DNA of 64,000 bases from Trichoplax adhaerens (Eukaryota > Placozoa > Uniplacotomia > Trichoplacea > Trichoplacidae), in assembly GCF_000150275.1 (NCBI RefSeq), contig NW_002060956.1, positions 649,379 through 713,378 on the forward strand. The letters are read 5' to 3'. Positions 61,257-64,000 of the stretch are shown in pieces (the first letter of the stretch is position 1; the number at the start of each line of letters is the position of its first letter). Below the pieces are notes generated by a model, which saw only the letters and a list, made by a program, of their open reading frames with translations, was not told where the DNA came from and made no database searches. The translations under genes and the position numbers were made by a program.

Positions 61257-63177
61257 ATGGAAAATAAATACCACCAAACAAGAGAAGATCTAAGTACATC
61301 ATTAGGCTATACTGAAGAGGTTAGAAATTCGCTGACTATTTCTAAGCCAAATCTAGAATTAATTCGACATGATCGCCAGGAACGAGTCAATAAAATTATG
61401 AAGGTAAGTTTAAATGTAATACTTTAAAATAAAATAGTAATTAATAGCATAAACTTCAATATAGCATTTTATCCAAACTACAACAAAAATCTCTTTTAAA
61501 ATGGATGTATCAAATATACTAAAATTAATTAACATCACGACAAATATTCTAGGATGCAAATCCCTACGTGGCGAGGAATATCATACCTAAAGTAGGATTG
61601 ATTTAAGTTGTAATTTTAAAGCAATAATTATTAGGCAAATTTACATAAAATCAGTACAAATTTTATGAGATCTATTTAATTTACTTCACTAAAAGCGGAA
61701 TTAAATGTGCATGTATCGGTTAGGCTAAACTATCTCTCGAGGCATCAGCTGCAATCAAAATACAGTCTTACTTTCGCGGAATGTTAGCCCGCCGAGAGTA
61801 TCTTAAAAGGCTGATACAAAAGATGGAAGAGGTAAAATGGATTGTTATATCATTGTAATCTAAAAATTAAAGGCTGCCATTCAGAAGTACACTGTACATT
61901 ATATTTCGATTATTTTGAATATATTTGCACTCAGGAAGCGGAGAAAATGGAAAGAAAACGAATGGCGCAAGTTGAAGAAGGCGAAATGTTGATTGAGAAG
62001 TGAGTTTAATTTAAGTATATTACTGTAAAATGCCATTACAGCATTTATAGTCAGGGAAATAAATTTGCTATTTTAATCATCAGCTATCGCTTGCGAGCAG
62101 AATTCGAAGACAATAAAGCAGTAAGAAGGAATAAAAAAAGATTATATGAAACACAGGTTACAAGGTAGCAACTAAATCAAAACTCTATAGATTACAACTT
62201 ACCTAATACATGCAGTTAAAAAGTTAGTTAATCACTCTTGATTGATTATGATTTAAACATAAGGATTCAACGGGCTTGGAGAGGATTCAAACGTCGACAA
62301 AGTCAGGCGTCGCTTGCTGATGAAGAAGTCAATCAAGAAGAGAAACCTATTGAAGATGATAAGAACGAAAACTCAAATATGCCATCTAAAATAGCTGAGC
62401 TAGTTGCTGAAGACGTTAGTGATTATAGTGTTACTACAAATATAGAAGAACAAGTCTTTAACGGAGGTCAACCAAAATCAGAGATGGACGTGATAGCGAT
62501 ATTATTATCAGAGATAATTAATAAAGCGATAGATAACGAAACAGAAAGCCAAACCGAATCTCACACAATTTCGCGAGATCATCACTCAAAAATTAATGAG
62601 CACAAAGCAGTTTTTGACGACGATAAGTTAGATATTTCTTCTGATGAAAAAATACAATTGAATGCTACTCCATTACCCAATGACAGTAATTTATCTAATA
62701 AGGATATTCAGTCTGAGGCAGGTTAGTTATATTATACCTAATGTGATCATTTTAGTAAACTGTTATACATAACCATAGGTATTTTTAACACTTGTAATAA
62801 ATCGTATTGTTTTTTTCATGCTGCAATTACTGCACTGTGTATTTATATTTGCAAGGATTGAATATCGAAAGTATCCAAAAGTCCTTCGGTGATGGCTACA
62901 AGCCATTACTCAATTATTCTAACGATGATTTGAGTGAGAAAAAAGTGAAACTAGAAAATTTGATCCAAGGTTGTTCTTTCAGTCTGATATTACTTTATAT
63001 AATTTTTTAATTATGCTTGTGAATGCAATAATTTCGTAGCTAGGATAGCTAACTATAATTATTTACGTTAATTTTGCAGATACGTCCAAAAGCCTAATCC
63101 TACTTCTAGTAGAGCAGGATGAACTGAAATCGGCTAATGTTGCATTAACTACTCACGTTGAAGAGTTAACTCGGTAA
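61257..63177 (+). CDS. IQ-motif protein with SCHIP-1-like C-terminal coiled coil
   Basis: Exons 61257-61403, 61742-61831, 61935-61999, 62084-62164, 62264-62721, 62856-62969 and 63080-63177 keep frame and give 350 residues. Two calmodulin-binding IQ motifs are seen: IQSYFRGMLARR (56-67) and IQRAWRGFKRRQ (129-140), flanking a Glu/Arg-rich helix. Residues 141-280 are acidic and Ser/Asn-rich, probably disordered. The C-terminus (about 281-350) has a leucine-rich coiled coil (LILLLVEQDEL, then HVEELTR-stop) resembling the end of schwannomin-interacting protein 1, whose mammalian IQCJ-SCHIP1 isoform also begins with an IQ motif. That family acts at the actin/ankyrin cortex. The two IQ motifs are clear; the SCHIP-1 match rests on memory of the coiled-coil ending. 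A weak alternative splice donor at the stop (CG|GTAATA) could add more exons. Confidence 0.75.
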
Positions 63178-64000
63178 TAACAAATCTCATACGAAAATGA
63201 ATAAAAATCAGTTAAAATGCAATTTTAGGATCCGTTTGTCTTTAAATTTTTGATTATGAACGCTCGTAGTGGAGAATAAATCATTGAACGAACGCTTCTT
63301 TTACTTGATTATTTACAGAGTTGTACAAAAGCGAAACTAAAGTTGAAGAAAGACATATTTTTAAGATCTTGAGAAGGAAGTTGGTATAATGACAATTTGG
63401 ATTGTTTCTTGCTTTAGAAATTCGTATTTGCGATGCTGATTCATCATGCATGCTTTCATTAATAAATCAGTGATTAATAGATATAATCAGAACTGATAAC
63501 AATGTTATGTTATACATTGCAATGTAAAGACATTATCCAAAAATTTAGGCTCAAAAATGACTACTATAACAGGATCATAATGTTTATTTGTCAGTCTGTA
63601 TACAAGGTACAGAAAAGTACGGTACAATTTTTGCATTTCTTTAATTAGCAGTAAGTTAACTTTCCTAACATTTCGTTGCCTTTTAAAACAAAAAATCGTA
63701 AATCCTATTTATTTTTTATTCCTACGCAATTTGATGTAATAATTTTAGTATTGGCATTCGATAATGTATTTTTCATTGACTCTTGATTTTTCTGACGAAA
63801 ATTTAAGTTAAAAGTTCAACCCATTACAGTGCGATAGATGGGTATCAACGCTTACTTGTCGCTTACACATTCTACAAAATTAGACATTCAGATTCACCAT
63901 TAAAGATTTTAAGATGTAAATGTCAACGTAGTACGGTCTTCGCTTAAAATAATGATTAGCATCATACACATCTTCTAGCGCCAAGATAGCGTGTTATAAC
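63178..64000. other. Right end of window
   Basis: AT-rich sequence without a recognised exon. AATAAA-type sequences near 63461 could end the preceding transcript. Confidence 0.45.

Overview
This window looks like intron-rich genomic DNA from a placozoan (Trichoplax or a close relative). The strongest clue is a prohormone with dozens of tandem copies of a unit that would yield QANLKSIFG-amide, a peptide I recall from Trichoplax. Short introns (mostly 60-400 bp), AT-rich spacers and metazoan gene families agree with this. I see no rRNA, tRNA, operon, CRISPR or recognisable autonomous transposon. All gene models come from reading splice junctions by eye and from family resemblance; no search was run.

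Layout. 1-19 kb: long-chain acyl-CoA synthetase (+, 22 exons), convergent with cystathionine beta-synthase (-, 16 exons found, 5' end unresolved), then a repeat-bearing spacer and an intronless DHX33 helicase (-). 18-50 kb: an AT-rich gene desert holding two secreted-peptide precursors on the + strand. One is a small precursor with peptides ending in -NYF and -RYF (32.9 kb). The other is the SIFGamide precursor (46.7 kb). Both have a TATA box, a noncoding first exon, a signal-peptide exon ending in Glu-Gly, a phase-1 intron and a precursor exon. 50-64 kb: a second housekeeping block with SELENOS (-, in-frame UGA read as selenocysteine), ANKRD39 (+), intronless MPG DNA glycosylase (-), OAF (+) and an IQ-motif/SCHIP-1-like coiled-coil protein (+).

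How the genes relate. The housekeeping genes act in different processes: lipid activation, transsulfuration, RNA helicase function, ER-associated degradation and base-excision repair. Nothing suggests they work together. The two peptide genes share an architecture and are the best candidates for a linked system of regulatory peptides.

Non-genic highlights: a nearly perfect hairpin of about 95 nt at 36.8 kb, several tandem-repeat families (about 141 bp, 108 bp, 50 bp and 80 bp periods), a 31-bp palindrome at 53.76 kb, and a 294-bp higher-order duplication inside the SIFGamide array.
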